Translations under genes and position numbers: made by a program
Shown: positions 9,197 to 19,465 of the stretch, piece after piece
Position numbering within the stretch: position 1 is the first letter of the stretch
How the letters are laid out: the number at the start of each line of letters is the position of its first letter
Origin: Gillisia marina
GTDB taxonomy: Bacteria; Bacteroidota; Bacteroidia; Flavobacteriales; Flavobacteriaceae
Length of the DNA: 64,000 bases
Assembly: GCF_000258765.1 (NCBI RefSeq)
Contig: NZ_AJLT01000003.1
Span: forward strand, 62,001 to 126,000
Direction: 5' to 3'
Notes under the pieces: model-generated
What the model saw: the letters and a program-made list of their open reading frames with translations, nothing else
Databases searched by the model: none
Told to the model about the DNA's origin: nothing

Positions 9197-10489
9197 CTAA
9201 GAGTTCATCAAATCTTCGATCTCATCTGCTTCAATAGGAATATTGCGCATCAAGTTGAAAGGCTCTCCTTTTTCCTGAATCACTAAATCATCTTCCAGTC
9301 TAATTCCAAAGCCTTCCGCAGGGATATAAATTCCAGGCTCTACCGTAAATACCTGATTTGCCTGCATAGGCTCAGTTAAAATTCCATAATCATGCGTGTC
9401 TAAACCTATGTGGTGAGAAGTCCCATGCATAAAATACTTCTTGTAAGCAGGCCAATCCGGATCCTCATTCTTTACATCGGCTTTATCCAATAATCCAAGC
9501 CCTAAAAGCTCAGAAGTCATTAATTTTCCAACTTCCACATGGTAATCTGCCCAAATGGTTCCGGGAACCAACATTTTTTGTGCATCGTTCTTCACTCTAT
9601 TCACAGCATTGTAAACTTCCTTTTGTCTTGCTGTAAACTTTCCTGAAACTGGAATAGTTCTAGACATATCGCTGGAATAATTGGCATATTCTGCTCCTGT
9701 ATCCAGCAAAATAAGATCTCCAGCCTTACATTGTTGATTGTTCTCTACATAATGCAACACATTTGCACTGTTCCCGCTTGCGATAATTGGGGTATATGCA
9801 AATCCTTGAGAGCGATTGTTCAAGAATTCATGCATCATTTCTGCTTCAATATTATATTCCCAAACTCCCGGCTTTACAAATCCTAAAGTTCTTCGGAAAG
9901 CTTTTTCTGTAATATCACAAGCTTTTTGCATTAGATCCAATTCAATTGGGTCTTTTACAGAACGCAATCGCTGAAGGATTGGATTACTCTTAGCTACCTG
10001 ATGCGCAGGATATTTTTGTTTACACCACTCTATAAATCTAGCTTCTCTGGTTTGAGTTTCCACATTAGCGCGGTAATGCTCGTTGGTATTAAAATATATA
10101 GTTTCAGATTGGGTCATGATCTCGAAAAACACCTTTTCGAATTCTTTAAGCCAATACACGGTTTTAATTCCGCTGGTTTCAAAGGCTTTCTCCTTAGTTA
10201 ATTTTTCACCTTCCCAAACTGCTATGTGGTCATTGGTTTCAGTTAGAAAAAGAATTTCTCGATGCTTTTTATTGGGAGCATCCGGAAACAATACTAAAAT
10301 GCTCTTATCTTGGTCTACACCACTTAAATAAAAAATATCTCGCGCTTGTTGAAACGGCATCGTGCTATCTGCACTTATTGGGTAAATATCGTTAGAGTTG
10401 AACACCGCCAGACTATTAGGCTTCATTTTAGACATGAAGTTTTTGCGGTTTTTAGTATAAAGTGAGTTGTCTATTAAATCGTATTTCAT
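9197..10489 (-). CDS. pepP: Aminopeptidase P / Xaa-Pro aminopeptidase (M24B)
   Basis: 430 residues, two-domain architecture: N-terminal creatinase-like domain (about 1-170) and C-terminal pita-bread metallopeptidase. All five dimetal ligands of family M24 are visible: the two Asp in LLDTGAEYANYSSDMSRT, His in MHGTSHHIGLDTHD, Glu in FTVEPGIYIP and Glu in GFGIRLEDDLV. It removes N-terminal residues before proline in the cytosol. Single-gene unit with a terminator-like hairpin downstream. Gene symbol is by family; Xaa-Pro dipeptidase (PepQ) is less likely given the N-domain. Confidence 0.93.
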   Translation of the reverse strand: MKYDLIDNSLYTKNRKNFMSKMKPNSLAVFNSNDIYPISADSTMPFQQARDIFYLSGVDQDKSILVLFPDAPNKKHREILFLTETNDHIAVWEGEKLTKEKAFETSGIKTVYWLKEFEKVFFEIMTQSETIYFNTNEHYRANVETQTREARFIEWCKQKYPAHQVAKSNPILQRLRSVKDPIELDLMQKACDITEKAFRRTLGFVKPGVWEYNIEAEMMHEFLNNRSQGFAYTPIIASGNSANVLHYVENNQQCKAGDLILLDTGAEYANYSSDMSRTIPVSGKFTARQKEVYNAVNRVKNDAQKMLVPGTIWADYHVEVGKLMTSELLGLGLLDKADVKNEDPDWPAYKKYFMHGTSHHIGLDTHDYGILTEPMQANQVFTVEPGIYIPAEGFGIRLEDDLVIQEKGEPFNLMRNIPIEADEIEDLMNS

Positions 10490-10623
10490 AAAAATATTGA
10501 GATTTTGGTGAATTCAGAAATTATATGAATTCTAATTTTAATGAGAAAACACAAAGCTAAAAAAGATAAAATCAAAAGCTGTTAAACTAAGCGTAAAAGA
10601 CTTTTGTTTTCTTTAACAATTGA

Positions 10624-10914
10624 CTACTCGTAAATTTCCAATCTATTTCGAAGCGCTAAATTTTCCTTCTTTAAATCGTTTAATTTTTCTAATAAATGTT
10701 TAATTGCTTCTAAGCCCTCAAGATTGATTTCAAGGTCATAGTGCAGTCGCAACATTTTCTCAAAATCTGCCATTTTATCACAGTGTACATATTCCCTTTT
10801 TTCTACGGTGATTACTTCCAGAAGGCCACTGTTATTTAAAGATCTAATAAAAGTATGCTCAACACTATAGCGTTCACAAAGCTCTTCGGTTGCAATTAAT
10901 TTATCTAAGTTCAT
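10624..10914 (-). CDS. cbpM: Chaperone modulator CbpM
   Basis: 96 residues with a MerR-like helix-turn-helix opening (LIATEELCERYSVEHTFIRS), followed by EVITVEKREYVHCDKMADFE and a C-terminal coiled coil (EKLNDLKKENLALRNRL). This is the CbpM family, which binds the J-domain of CbpA and inhibits it. The ATG overlaps the stop of the cbpA gene by 4 nt (ATGA), implying translational coupling and fixed stoichiometry. The pairing with cbpA makes the call strong despite low sequence conservation. Confidence 0.9.
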   Translation of the reverse strand: MNLDKLIATEELCERYSVEHTFIRSLNNSGLLEVITVEKREYVHCDKMADFEKMLRLHYDLEINLEGLEAIKHLLEKLNDLKKENLALRNRLEIYE

Positions 10915-11828
10915 GAGCGTAGTTTTTGTAATTCGGTATACAATTCCTTTTCTTTTGAAGATAGATTCTTAGGGATTTTGATGTTGTAGGTGATAAATAA
11001 ATCTCCAAATTGTCCTTCTTTCTTATATTTTGGAAAACCTTTTCCTTTTAATTTAACACGAGTGCCATTTTGGGTTTCCGGTTTAACAGTGAGTTTAGCT
11101 TTTCCATTAAAAGTATCTACAGTAACCTCTCCACCAAGTAGGGCTGTATAAAAATCTAGATCTACATTGCTATATAGATTCTCTTTTTCTCTCTTAAACT
11201 TAGTGTCGTTAACAATCTTAAAAGTAATTAATAGATCTCCTTTTGGACCTCCTTGTACTCCTGGACCACCATGCCCTGTTATCTTTATGGTTTGACCATT
11301 CTCCACTCCCGCAGGAATTGTAATTCGTATATTCTTTCCGTTTACGGTAAGTGTTTGCTTATGGCTGGTATAAACATCAGACAGTTTTAATTGAAGCTCT
11401 GCATTAAAATCCTGCCCTTTAAATTGTGGGGATCTTCCTGTTCCCCGAGTTCTGGCACCACCACCAAACATTTGTTCGAAAAAATCAGAGAACATATCAT
11501 TGTCAAAACTACCGGAATAGGATTGTCCTTGTCCGCCACCAAAACCTCCAAATCCACCTTGCGTATGTCTTCTTTGCTGTTTTTGTTGCTCAAAATGCTC
11601 GGCATGTTGCCAATCTTTCCCGTATTCATCATATTTCTTTCGCTTTTCGGGATCGCTTAATACTTCATTCGCTTCATTTATTTGTTGGAACCGTTTTTTG
11701 GCACTATCGTCGCCGGGATTAAGATCCGGGTGGTATTTTCGAGCAAGTCTTCTATATGCTTTTTTAACATCTGCTTTTGTTGCAGATTTATCTAATTCTA
11801 AGATTTTATAATAGTCTATAAACTCCAT
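10911..11828 (-). CDS. cbpA: DnaJ-class co-chaperone CbpA (type B, no zinc finger)
   Basis: 305 residues. J-domain at 1-70 with the HPD motif at 33-35 (KYHPDLNPGDD), a Gly/Phe-rich linker around 90-125, then the two DnaJ C-terminal substrate-binding barrels (QTIKITGHGGPG, VKLKGKGFPKYK). The cysteine-rich zinc domain of DnaJ proper is missing, as in CbpA. It stimulates DnaK ATPase under stress. It forms a two-gene unit with cbpM directly downstream. Confidence 0.94.
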   Translation of the reverse strand: MEFIDYYKILELDKSATKADVKKAYRRLARKYHPDLNPGDDSAKKRFQQINEANEVLSDPEKRKKYDEYGKDWQHAEHFEQQKQQRRHTQGGFGGFGGGQGQSYSGSFDNDMFSDFFEQMFGGGARTRGTGRSPQFKGQDFNAELQLKLSDVYTSHKQTLTVNGKNIRITIPAGVENGQTIKITGHGGPGVQGGPKGDLLITFKIVNDTKFKREKENLYSNVDLDFYTALLGGEVTVDTFNGKAKLTVKPETQNGTRVKLKGKGFPKYKKEGQFGDLFITYNIKIPKNLSSKEKELYTELQKLRS

Positions 11829-12133
11829 AGGAAAATTGAATATATGCTGAGGTTGATTATGAAGTACTGAAATTACTAAAAATGAAACTTAGAAGCAGTT
11901 AAGTTTTTCTAAAAAGCAAATGAAACATGTTTATTCTGAGGTTTTATTGTACTGCTTAAATTTTTAAGGCTAGTGGACAAGCGTATATTTAAATTCTTTA
12001 ATCAACTAAGTTCAACAAAAGCTAAAGTACTTTGAATTAGTTCTAAATTGGCATTGAAATACCTTGGAAAGTTTGTGGGAAACTATTTTCAAGTGTATTT
12101 TTGCTGTTAAAATTTTATAAAATAACCAAACCA
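11829..12133. other. Intergenic region between divergent cbpA and sdhC
   Basis: About 305 nt of AT-rich sequence between the two divergent starts. The only element I can support is the sdhC promoter at 12072-12103. I see no gene, tRNA or clear hairpin in the remainder. Confidence 0.6.
12072..12103 (+). promoter_or_regulatory. sdhC promoter: complete -33/-7 pair
   Basis: TTTG at 12072-12075, exactly 20 nt, then TATTTTTG at 12096-12103: an exact fit to the Bacteroidota consensus TTTG-N19-21-TAnnTTTG. The -7 box overlaps a possible TTG start at 12101, which it rules out, and points to ATG 12134 with a leader of roughly 25 nt. Confidence 0.85.
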
Positions 12134-12796
12134 ATGGGTGGATTACTAAAATCTTCAGTAGCAAAAAAGTTTGCTATGGCCTTATCAGGACTTTTCTTAG
12201 TTCTATTCTTAGCACAACATTTCACTATTAATTTTACTTCGGTAATAAGTCCCGATGTTTTTAATGAGATTTCTCACTTTATGGGAACCAATTTCTTGGT
12301 GCAAGCGATTTTACAGCCAATACTTATTTTTGGTGTTGTATTTCATTTTGTAATGGGTTTCGTATTGGAAATTCAGAATAGAAATGCTAGAACTAAAAGT
12401 TATGTGAGATACAACGGAAGCGCTAATTCTAGTTGGATGTCTAGAAATATGATTTATTCGGGAGCTGTGGTTTTAGCTTTCTTAGGGCTTCACTTTTATG
12501 ATTTCTGGGTGCCGGAATTGGTTCATAAATATATAGAGTCTCACCCGGAAGATCCTACAAGATACTATGGAGAGTTAGTTGCTAAATTTGTGAGCCCGGT
12601 GAGAACCGGATTATATGTGATCTCATTTGTATTCTTAATGCTTCACTTATTACACGGCTTTTCATCTTCATTTCAATCTATGGGTGTTAACAATAAGTAC
12701 TCTGAGGGAATAAGAAAATTCACAGTTGGTTACGCTATTATTATTCCGTTAGGATTCATTTTTATAGCGCTATTTCATTATATTAATAACCTTTAA
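12134..12796 (+). CDS. sdhC: Succinate dehydrogenase cytochrome b subunit
   Basis: 220 residues from ATG 12134 (MGGLLKSSVAKKFAMALSGL). The frame is open back to TTG 12101, but that codon overlaps the -7 promoter box, so the downstream ATG is chosen. Five hydrophobic spans carry histidines suited to heme ligation (AQHFTINF, FHFVMGF, GLHFYDF, MLHLLHGF), matching the single-subunit b558-type SdhC of Bacteroidota. It anchors the SdhAB catalytic subunits in the inner membrane and passes electrons to or from quinone. First gene of sdhCAB; 12 nt separate it from sdhA. Confidence 0.95.
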   Translation: MGGLLKSSVAKKFAMALSGLFLVLFLAQHFTINFTSVISPDVFNEISHFMGTNFLVQAILQPILIFGVVFHFVMGFVLEIQNRNARTKSYVRYNGSANSSWMSRNMIYSGAVVLAFLGLHFYDFWVPELVHKYIESHPEDPTRYYGELVAKFVSPVRTGLYVISFVFLMLHLLHGFSSSFQSMGVNNKYSEGIRKFTVGYAIIIPLGFIFIALFHYINNL

Positions 12797-12808
12797 TAGG
12801 TAAGATTT

Positions 12809-14812
12809 ATGTCAATTTTAGATTCAAAGATACCAAAGGGGCCACTTGAAGATAAGTGGAGTAATTATAAGAATAATATCAACTTAGTTAACCCTGCGAA
12901 TAAGCGTAATATTGATGTTATTATGATAGGTACCGGTTTAGCCGGAGGTAGCGCAGCAGCTACTTTAGCTGAACTTGGATATAATGTAAAAACATTTTGT
13001 TATCAGGATTCTCCAAGACGAGCACACTCTATTGCTGCTCAAGGGGGAATTAATGCTGCAAAAAATTATCAAGGAGATGGAGATTCTAATTTTAGGTTGT
13101 TTTACGACACTATAAAAGGAGGAGATTACCGTTCTCGGGAAGCGAATGTGTATCGCCTTGCGGAAGTTTCAGGAAATATTATAGATCAATGTGTTGCTCA
13201 AGGAGTTCCTTTTGCGCGTGAGTATGGTGGAATGCTTGATAACCGTTCTTTTGGAGGGGTTTTGGTTTCACGTACTTTTTATGCTAAAGGACAAACAGGG
13301 CAGCAGTTATTGTTAGGGGCATATTCAGCAATGAATCGCCAGATAAATAGAGGAAAAATTACAGCTTATAACCGTCATGAGATGATGGATGTGGTTCTTG
13401 TAGATGGAAAAGCTAGAGGAATTATTGCAAGAGATATGGTAACCGGAGCAATCGAGCGCCATTCTGCTCATGCAGTAGTATTGGCTTCAGGTGGATACGG
13501 AAACGTATTCTTCTTATCTACAAATGCTATGGGAAGTAATGTGATGGCTGCTTGGAGAGCGCACCGTAGAGGGGCATATTTTGCAAACCCATGTTATACA
13601 CAAATTCACCCAACTTGTATTCCGGTTTCTGGAGATCATCAATCTAAATTAACTTTGATGTCTGAATCTCTTCGAAATGATGGAAGAATCTGGGTTCCGA
13701 AGAAAATAGAAGATGCTGAAGCGATTCGTGCTGGTAAGAAAAAGCCAACAGATCTTTCAGAAGAAGAAAGAGATTATTATTTAGAGAGAAGATATCCTGC
13801 TTTTGGAAATTTGGTGCCACGTGATGTTGCTTCGAGAGCTGCAAAAGAGCGTTGTGATGCTGGTTTTGGAGTGAATAAAACAGGGGAAGCTGTGTATTTG
13901 GATTTCGCTAGTGCTATTGAGCGCTACGGAAAAGAGAAAGCATTTACTTCCGGACATAAAAATCCTTCAAAAGAAGAAGTATATAACTTAGGGAAAGAAG
14001 TTGTGGAGTCTAAATACGGGAATTTATTTCAGATGTACGAGAAGATCGTAGATCAGAATCCATATAAAACTCCTATGATGATTTATCCTGCGGTGCACTA
14101 TACAATGGGTGGTCTTTGGGTAGATTATAACTTACAAACTACGATCCCTGGATGTTATTCTACAGGAGAGGCAAACTTCTCCGATCACGGAGCAAATAGA
14201 TTAGGTGCTTCTGCATTAATGCAAGGTCTTGCAGACGGGTATTTCGTATTGCCTTACACTATTGGGGATTATCTTTCTAATGATATTAGAACAGGAAAAA
14301 TCCCTACGGATTCTGTGGAATTTGACACTGCTGAAAAGGAAGTGACCGATAGAATCAACAAATTAATGAATGCCTCTGGACAACATTCTGTAGATTTTTA
14401 CCATAAGAAATTAGGTAAGATCATGTGGAACAAATGTGGAATGTCCAGGAATGCAAAAGAACTAAACGAAGCAATTCATGAAATTGCAGAATTGCGTGAG
14501 GATTTCTGGAAAAATGTTAAAATTCCTGGAACTGCAAACACTAAAAATGCGGAGTTAGAAAAGGCAGGAAGAGTGGCAGATTTCCTTGAATTGGGAGAGC
14601 TTTTCGCAAAAGATGCATTACATAGAGAGGAATCTTGTGGAGGGCATTTTAGAGAAGAATATCAAACCCCAGACGGAGAAGCGCTTAGAGATGATGAAAA
14701 CTTTAAGTATGTAGCTGCTTGGGAATATACAGGAAAACCAAGTGATGCAGTCCTTCATAAAGAAGAATTGATATTTGAAAACATTGAATTGAAAACAAGA
14801 AGTTATAAATAG
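12809..14812 (+). CDS. sdhA: Succinate dehydrogenase flavoprotein subunit
   Basis: 667 residues, the long form found in SdhCAB complexes with a b558-type anchor. The FAD-binding Rossmann motif is [14 protein letters not shown], the flavin-attachment region is [19 protein letters not shown], and the active-site loop regions include [37 protein letters not shown] and [14 protein letters not shown]. It oxidises succinate to fumarate (or the reverse) in the TCA cycle on the cytoplasmic face of the membrane. Followed by a 70-nt spacer containing a small repeat hairpin before sdhB. Confidence 0.97.
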   Translation: MSILDSKIPKGPLEDKWSNYKNNINLVNPANKRNIDVIMIGTGLAGGSAAATLAELGYNVKTFCYQDSPRRAHSIAAQGGINAAKNYQGDGDSNFRLFYDTIKGGDYRSREANVYRLAEVSGNIIDQCVAQGVPFAREYGGMLDNRSFGGVLVSRTFYAKGQTGQQLLLGAYSAMNRQINRGKITAYNRHEMMDVVLVDGKARGIIARDMVTGAIERHSAHAVVLASGGYGNVFFLSTNAMGSNVMAAWRAHRRGAYFANPCYTQIHPTCIPVSGDHQSKLTLMSESLRNDGRIWVPKKIEDAEAIRAGKKKPTDLSEEERDYYLERRYPAFGNLVPRDVASRAAKERCDAGFGVNKTGEAVYLDFASAIERYGKEKAFTSGHKNPSKEEVYNLGKEVVESKYGNLFQMYEKIVDQNPYKTPMMIYPAVHYTMGGLWVDYNLQTTIPGCYSTGEANFSDHGANRLGASALMQGLADGYFVLPYTIGDYLSNDIRTGKIPTDSVEFDTAEKEVTDRINKLMNASGQHSVDFYHKKLGKIMWNKCGMSRNAKELNEAIHEIAELREDFWKNVKIPGTANTKNAELEKAGRVADFLELGELFAKDALHREESCGGHFREEYQTPDGEALRDDENFKYVAAWEYTGKPSDAVLHKEELIFENIELKTRSYK

Positions 14813-14825
14813 TACAGAGCTCATG

Positions 14826-14868
14826 GTATTGAGAAATTAGAACTCAATACTCATATCTCCATACTCAA
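14826..14868 (+). repeat. Hairpin repeat of the ACTCAATAC family in the sdhA-sdhB spacer
   Basis: GTATTGAG (14826-14833) and CTCAATAC (14843-14850) form a perfect 8-bp stem with a 9-nt loop; another ATACTCAATACT follows at about 14861-14872. Related words fill the atpD-atpC spacer at 41994-42046. Confidence 0.75.
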
Positions 14869-14882
14869 TACTTTATAAGATT

Positions 14883-15626
14883 ATGAAGCTTACATTAAAA
14901 ATATGGCGTCAAGAAAATGCCGAGACTAAAGGGAAAATGGTAGATTATATCATTGATGGAATAGACGGCGATATGTCTTTTCTTGAAATGTTAGATGTGC
15001 TAAATGAAGATTTAGTTAATAAAGGTGAGCAACCGGTAGAATTCGATCACGATTGTCGTGAAGGTATTTGTGGATCTTGTTCATTGCAAATTAATGGTGA
15101 ACCACATGGGCCGGATAAGTTGATTACAACCTGCCAGTTACACATGCGTACCTTTAAGGATGGAGACACGATTGTAATTGAGCCTTTTAGAGCAAAAGCA
15201 TTTCCTGTAATAAAGGATTTAATTGTAGACCGTACGGCTTTCGATAGAATTCAGCAGGCTTATGGGTATATTTCTGTAAATACTTCAGGAAACACCATCG
15301 ATGCGAATTCTATTCCTATTGAAAAAGAAAATGCCGATGACTCCTTTAATGCAGCAACTTGTATTGGTTGTGGAGCTTGTGTTGCAGCGTGTAAGAATGC
15401 GAGTGCAATGTTATTCACTTCAGCAAAAGTAAGTCAGTTTGCGCTGTTACCTCAAGGGGAAGTGGAAGCAGATAGACGAGTTCTTGCAATGGTGGAGCAA
15501 ATGGATAAAGAAGGTTTTGGAAACTGTTCCAATACCGGAGCTTGCGAGATTGAATGTCCTAAGGGAATTTCTTTAGAGAACATCGCAAGAATGAATAGAG
15601 AATATTTAAAAGCAAGTGTGAAGTAA
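14883..15626 (+). CDS. sdhB: Succinate dehydrogenase iron-sulfur subunit
   Basis: 247 residues. The [2Fe-2S] ligands are in CREGICGSC (Cys58, 63, 66) plus Cys84; the [4Fe-4S] motif [13 protein letters not shown] starts near residue 160; and the [3Fe-4S] motif [14 protein letters not shown] lies near 217. It carries electrons from the flavin in SdhA to the heme/quinone in SdhC. It is the last gene of the operon and is followed by a strong bidirectional terminator at 15644-15677. Confidence 0.97.
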   Translation: MKLTLKIWRQENAETKGKMVDYIIDGIDGDMSFLEMLDVLNEDLVNKGEQPVEFDHDCREGICGSCSLQINGEPHGPDKLITTCQLHMRTFKDGDTIVIEPFRAKAFPVIKDLIVDRTAFDRIQQAYGYISVNTSGNTIDANSIPIEKENADDSFNAATCIGCGACVAACKNASAMLFTSAKVSQFALLPQGEVEADRRVLAMVEQMDKEGFGNCSNTGACEIECPKGISLENIARMNREYLKASVK

Positions 15627-15643
15627 ATTCATACACTTTATAT

Positions 15644-15677
15644 AAAAAATCCCAAAGTTTTACTTCGGGATTTTTTT
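15644..15677 (+). terminator. Terminator after sdhB, probably bidirectional
   Basis: AAAAAATCCC pairs with GGGATTTTTT around a loop, with T-run on the plus side and A-run on the other. It sits between the convergent sdhB and DUF1440 genes and can serve both. Confidence 0.85.
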
Positions 15678-15679
15678 GT

Positions 15680-16201
15680 TTAATTCATTTTACGCTGTGA
15701 GCGTTTCATTCGCTCATTAATAAAACTTCGCACAAATTCTGTAGTAATCCCAAAGGCTACATGTGCAAAAAGCTCATTTGCCTGCATTTTAATAGGAATA
15801 TCTGTGGGTTTAGATTCTAACCCAACCAATGGTAAAGATGTTTCGTGAGTGGAAACCCAAGTAGTGGCTCCAAAGATAACTCCATCGGCTAGATTCATTA
15901 TATCTTTATCTTTTTTTCCATACCCGTAGGCAGCTCCAATACTTGCTCCAAAAGGAAAATTTACAAGTTGCTCCGCTAATGCTTCATTTTCCACACTTAC
16001 AGGAGTTCCTGTGATTTTGGTAGATAATTCATCCACGATTTTTAATTGTGCAGATTTCTGCTCGATCTTCCTTACAGGAAGAAAATGTTCTATTAACGAT
16101 TTTACGGCTGTTCCAGCTAATCCTCCAACAAATCCCGAAATAAGTCCACGGGAAGTGTTAGACATATATGTATCTTTCTGCAAAAAAGAATCTAGGTTCA
16201 T
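15680..16201 (-). CDS. DUF1440 (YagU-like) membrane-associated protein
   Basis: 173 residues. Two or three moderately hydrophobic segments rich in small residues (GLISGFVGGLAGTAVKSLIE, FPFGASIGAAYGYG, LADGVIFGATTWVSTHE) and the block ANELFAHVAFGITTEFVR fit the DUF1440/YagU family, whose E. coli member is an inner-membrane protein linked to acid tolerance. The exact function is unknown. The first ATG is at 16201, but an internal ATG at 16165 (MSNTSRGLIS) begins the conserved part and may be the true start. Confidence 0.7.
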   Translation of the reverse strand: MNLDSFLQKDTYMSNTSRGLISGFVGGLAGTAVKSLIEHFLPVRKIEQKSAQLKIVDELSTKITGTPVSVENEALAEQLVNFPFGASIGAAYGYGKKDKDIMNLADGVIFGATTWVSTHETSLPLVGLESKPTDIPIKMQANELFAHVAFGITTEFVRSFINERMKRSQRKMN

Positions 16202-16305
16202 AAGTATTTCAATTTGGGAATAAAGCTATTTATATTCTCATTTCCTTCCAACCTTTTAACACGTATTTAATAGCCGTCTTTTTATTTTTTATAATTTTAC
16301 TAGAC

Positions 16306-17083
16306 ATGGAAAATTTAAATATAGCCTTACTACAAGCAGACCTTGCTTGGGAGAATATCAAAAAAAATCTGAAGCAATTCGAGGAGAAAATAGAAGCGGT
16401 GAATGCTGAGGTAGATCTGTTTATTCTTCCTGAAATGTTTAGCACGGGCTTTTCCATGAACGCTGAAAAGTTAGCCGAATCTAAAAATGGACCTACTTTA
16501 AAATGGATGCAGCGTATGGCAAACGAAAAAAAATGCCGCTGTTACAGGGAGTGTCATCGTTAAAGAAAACAACAAATATTTCAACAGACTTTATTTTGTA
16601 TTCCCGGATAAAACCTTCGAAAAGTATGATAAACACCACACCTTTACGTTAGCTAAAGAGCATGAGACGTATACTGCGGGCACAGAGCGTTTGATTGTAG
16701 AATATAAAGGATGGAAGATATGCCCGCTTGTGTGTTACGATCTTAGATTTCCGGTGTGGGCAAGGAACACAGTAGATTATGATCTTTTAATTTATGTAGC
16801 CAATTGGCCAAAGACTAGAATTCATGCGTGGGATGTGCTATTGCAAGCCAGAGCTATAGAAAACATGGCTTTTTGTGTAGGTGTTAATAGAACTGGTTTG
16901 GATGGTAACAAATATGAATATACAGGACATTCTGCAGTATATGATAGTCTTGGTAAGGCTTTGTTCGATCAAGAAACTGAAGCAGAATTCACCAAAGTTG
17001 TTACACTAGATAAAAAGCATCTTATAGAAACGCGTAAAAAGCTAAAATTCTTACAGGATCGCGATAAATTTACTTTAGAATAA
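16306..17083 (+). CDS. Omega-amidase-like carbon-nitrogen hydrolase (homopolymer frameshift)
   Basis: The gene is split between 16306-16563 and a second frame ending at 17083. The break is at eight A (16526-16533); with seven the reading is ANEKNAAVTGSVIVKENN and the whole is about 258 residues, full length for the YafV/Nit2 branch. The nitrilase catalytic triad is complete: Glu43 in FILPEMFSTGF, Lys in YDKHHTFTLA, Cys in LVCYDLRFPVW. Such enzymes deamidate alpha-ketoglutaramate or related omega-amides in metabolite repair. ARAIENMAFCVGVNRTG is another family block. It ends convergently, overlapping the next gene by 14 nt. Confidence 0.88.
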
Positions 17084-18680
17084 ACGTCTGGTTGATATCC
17101 CAATTTGGTCTTACCTCTAATAAATCTGGGAAATAAATAATCTCTTCCGGATTACTTTTCAATAAAAAATTACCCGTATCCCATTTGCCATTAGCATTGG
17201 AATCATAGATTACTCTAATAAGATATTCGCCGGGAGGAATCAATTCAAAAGCGATATTACTTTGGTCTTCAGATTTTTTTTCTGCCTTAATAACCCCTTT
17301 CTCATCTGTTAGTTGAACGATAATCGGGTAGCTTCTTACATTTTGTAAACTCAAACGAATATTCCCGTAATCTGACAATGTTTTTGTCTTCAGAGTTTTA
17401 GAAATTGTATCGTTTGTCGCATTAAAGAAATCTGTAATAGCACCTGGAAGAATTTTTATGCGATAGGTATCATTCTCATATTTATTGAAATTAAGCTGAA
17501 GGCGGTTTTCCAAAAGTTTTAATTCTGAAGTAAACGGAACATCAACAGAATCTTTGTCCAAGATCTTTATTAATGAATCATCCTTTGAAACAAGTGGAGT
17601 AGATCCCTTAATGATGAAATTTTTATTGAACTCGATATTTCCGGAAGGCTCCGTGGTAATTACCAGAGAATCCGCTTTCATGTCTGAAATTCTCGCAATT
17701 AAACTAGTGGTATCATTTTTAGAATTAAACTTAAAGCGCAGGCTATCTGTCGCTACCGTAGGCTTGTACCATAAATGTAAACTGTCTTTATCTACGACCT
17801 TTGTAAAGCGATATTCAAAATCTGATGGAACTGTTGTTAAGGGTTCAATAGAAATACTATCTAAATCTGTTTTTCCTTTATATCCAACTAGGATTTTTTG
17901 CTTAGCAACTTGCTTAGGCCTTTCAGTCTTAAAAGCCAGTTCCTCTTTAAATAATTGTAAATTATACGAGGTATCTGCAGGAACTGTAATGGTCTCCTTT
18001 AAAAACGCTATTTTTTCTTTCCCGGGAGTATATATATAATCGTTGTTTAGATCTCTAACGGCAATTAAATGATAAGTTCCTTCTTGTATGTTGCTAAGCT
18101 CAAAAGTTCTTAAACTGTCCAAGGTGTTGGTTATGTATCTTGGCGCAGAAGTAAAAACTAAAGAATCATTATACGTTTCATCGGCATCATAGAGCATTAC
18201 GGATATAAATGGGTCTGCTTCTTTTAATAGCGCATCGCTAACCGTCCCGGAAACCGATAGGGAATCTATAAAATCTCCAGTAGAAAACACATATTTAAAA
18301 TAAGGCAAAGGATTTCCTTCATTATTGTCTACAACACTTTTTCCAAAATTAATAGCATACGTGGTGTTTTTCCTTAAAGTATCGTTTAGCTTAATCTTTA
18401 TGTATTTGCTTGGAGAGCCTAAAGGTGTAATTGTAGGCTTATTTGGCATTGGAGGGGAAATAATAATTTGTTTTTGGGCATCATCCAGCTTTATAAACTC
18501 ATCAAAATAGATCCTGATTTCCTCTTTGTTGAATTGGGTTGAATAATTTTCCGGTGTTGCTCTTAAAAACTTTGGAGGTTCGGTATCCAATTCTCCGCCT
18601 TGTGGTGTTCCTTTTTTTGCACATTGTATAAATATGAGCGAAAGAAGCATCAGCAATAATCCTGAAAAATATTTTTTCAT
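17070..18680 (-). CDS. Ig-like domain lipoprotein
   Basis: 536 residues with a lipoprotein signal ending at Cys20 (LLSLIFIQCAKKGTPQGG). The next block, DTEPPKFLRATPENYSTQFN followed by IRIYFDEFIKLDD and NTTYAINFGKSVVDNNEGN, matches bacterial Ig-like (Big_5/SbsA) domains that are typical of Bacteroidota cell-surface lipoproteins. The C-terminal part PPGEYLIRVIYDSNANGKWD resembles a beta-sandwich with a calcium-like DSNANGKWD loop. Likely envelope-located with a structural or adhesive role; function not known. Confidence 0.8.
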   Translation of the reverse strand: MKKYFSGLLLMLLSLIFIQCAKKGTPQGGELDTEPPKFLRATPENYSTQFNKEEIRIYFDEFIKLDDAQKQIIISPPMPNKPTITPLGSPSKYIKIKLNDTLRKNTTYAINFGKSVVDNNEGNPLPYFKYVFSTGDFIDSLSVSGTVSDALLKEADPFISVMLYDADETYNDSLVFTSAPRYITNTLDSLRTFELSNIQEGTYHLIAVRDLNNDYIYTPGKEKIAFLKETITVPADTSYNLQLFKEELAFKTERPKQVAKQKILVGYKGKTDLDSISIEPLTTVPSDFEYRFTKVVDKDSLHLWYKPTVATDSLRFKFNSKNDTTSLIARISDMKADSLVITTEPSGNIEFNKNFIIKGSTPLVSKDDSLIKILDKDSVDVPFTSELKLLENRLQLNFNKYENDTYRIKILPGAITDFFNATNDTISKTLKTKTLSDYGNIRLSLQNVRSYPIIVQLTDEKGVIKAEKKSEDQSNIAFELIPPGEYLIRVIYDSNANGKWDTGNFLLKSNPEEIIYFPDLLEVRPNWDINQTFILK

Positions 18681-18725
18681 CTAAACCGAAATTTTAAACA
18701 AAGAAACAATTATTTTTTGTTTTTG

Positions 18726-19406
18726 TCACGCGGTAAACGCCATAGTAGCGATGCTTATTTTTACATTTTCAGCTTCTAAGATCGCATCGGCACAAGCTTC
18801 TAGTGTAGCGCCGGTAGTAATTAGATCGTCTACAAGTAAGATGTGCTTGTTTTTAATTTTTTCGGGATTAACCAAGACAAAGCTCTCCTCGATATTTCCC
18901 CATCTAGCAATTCTGGTTTTTAGGGTTTGAGTGGAAGAGAAGGATTTTTTCAGAAGAACATCATCTACATACTGGATATTCATTGCCTTTGCGATCTCCT
19001 TCCCAAACTCCTCTACCTGATTAAAACCTCTGGAGCGAAGTTTCTTTTTATGAAGCGGCACTGGAATTACAAGGTCTATATCTTTATAAGAATCTGTAAA
19101 AGCAAGTTCTGCACCCAGCCATGCCCCTAAATAAGTGCCAATTTCCCGGTGTCCTCTATATTTTAAGCGATGAATTAATTTTTGTACACTGCCTTTCTTT
19201 TTGAAAATTAGAAGCGAAGTTGCATTATGTATGGGAAGTCTCCCGTAAAATACTTTTTTAACAGGATTCTCGTTATCAAGATGAAAATTGGTAACGGGAA
19301 GTTCATTTACACAATTAGTGCAGATAATATTTTGATTTTTATGCAATTCGGTATCGCATATCTGGCAGATATTCGGATAAAATAAATTGATTAAATCTTG
19401 AAACAT
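18726..19406 (-). CDS. comF: ComF family phosphoribosyltransferase-like protein
   Basis: 226 residues. The N-terminal four-cysteine zinc module is visible (CQICDTELHKNQNIICTNC when read across residues 14-32), followed by a type-I phosphoribosyltransferase domain with the PRPP-binding motif HILLVDDLITTGATLEA and the block VIPVPLHKKKLRSRGFNQVE. ComF proteins take part in DNA uptake/competence in other bacteria, and many homologs have no tested role. Divergent from the coiled-coil protein gene at 19466. Confidence 0.9.
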   Translation of the reverse strand: MFQDLINLFYPNICQICDTELHKNQNIICTNCVNELPVTNFHLDNENPVKKVFYGRLPIHNATSLLIFKKKGSVQKLIHRLKYRGHREIGTYLGAWLGAELAFTDSYKDIDLVIPVPLHKKKLRSRGFNQVEEFGKEIAKAMNIQYVDDVLLKKSFSSTQTLKTRIARWGNIEESFVLVNPEKIKNKHILLVDDLITTGATLEACADAILEAENVKISIATMAFTA

Positions 19407-19465
19407 TAGTTAATGTATTGTAATTTCGCTAATTAAACCAATAATTTACGAACTAAATCACATTT

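Noticed and set aside
12101-12133. TTG start extending sdhC by 11 codons
   Set aside because: The codon overlaps the -7 box of a near-perfect promoter, so it would not be in the mRNA as a start.
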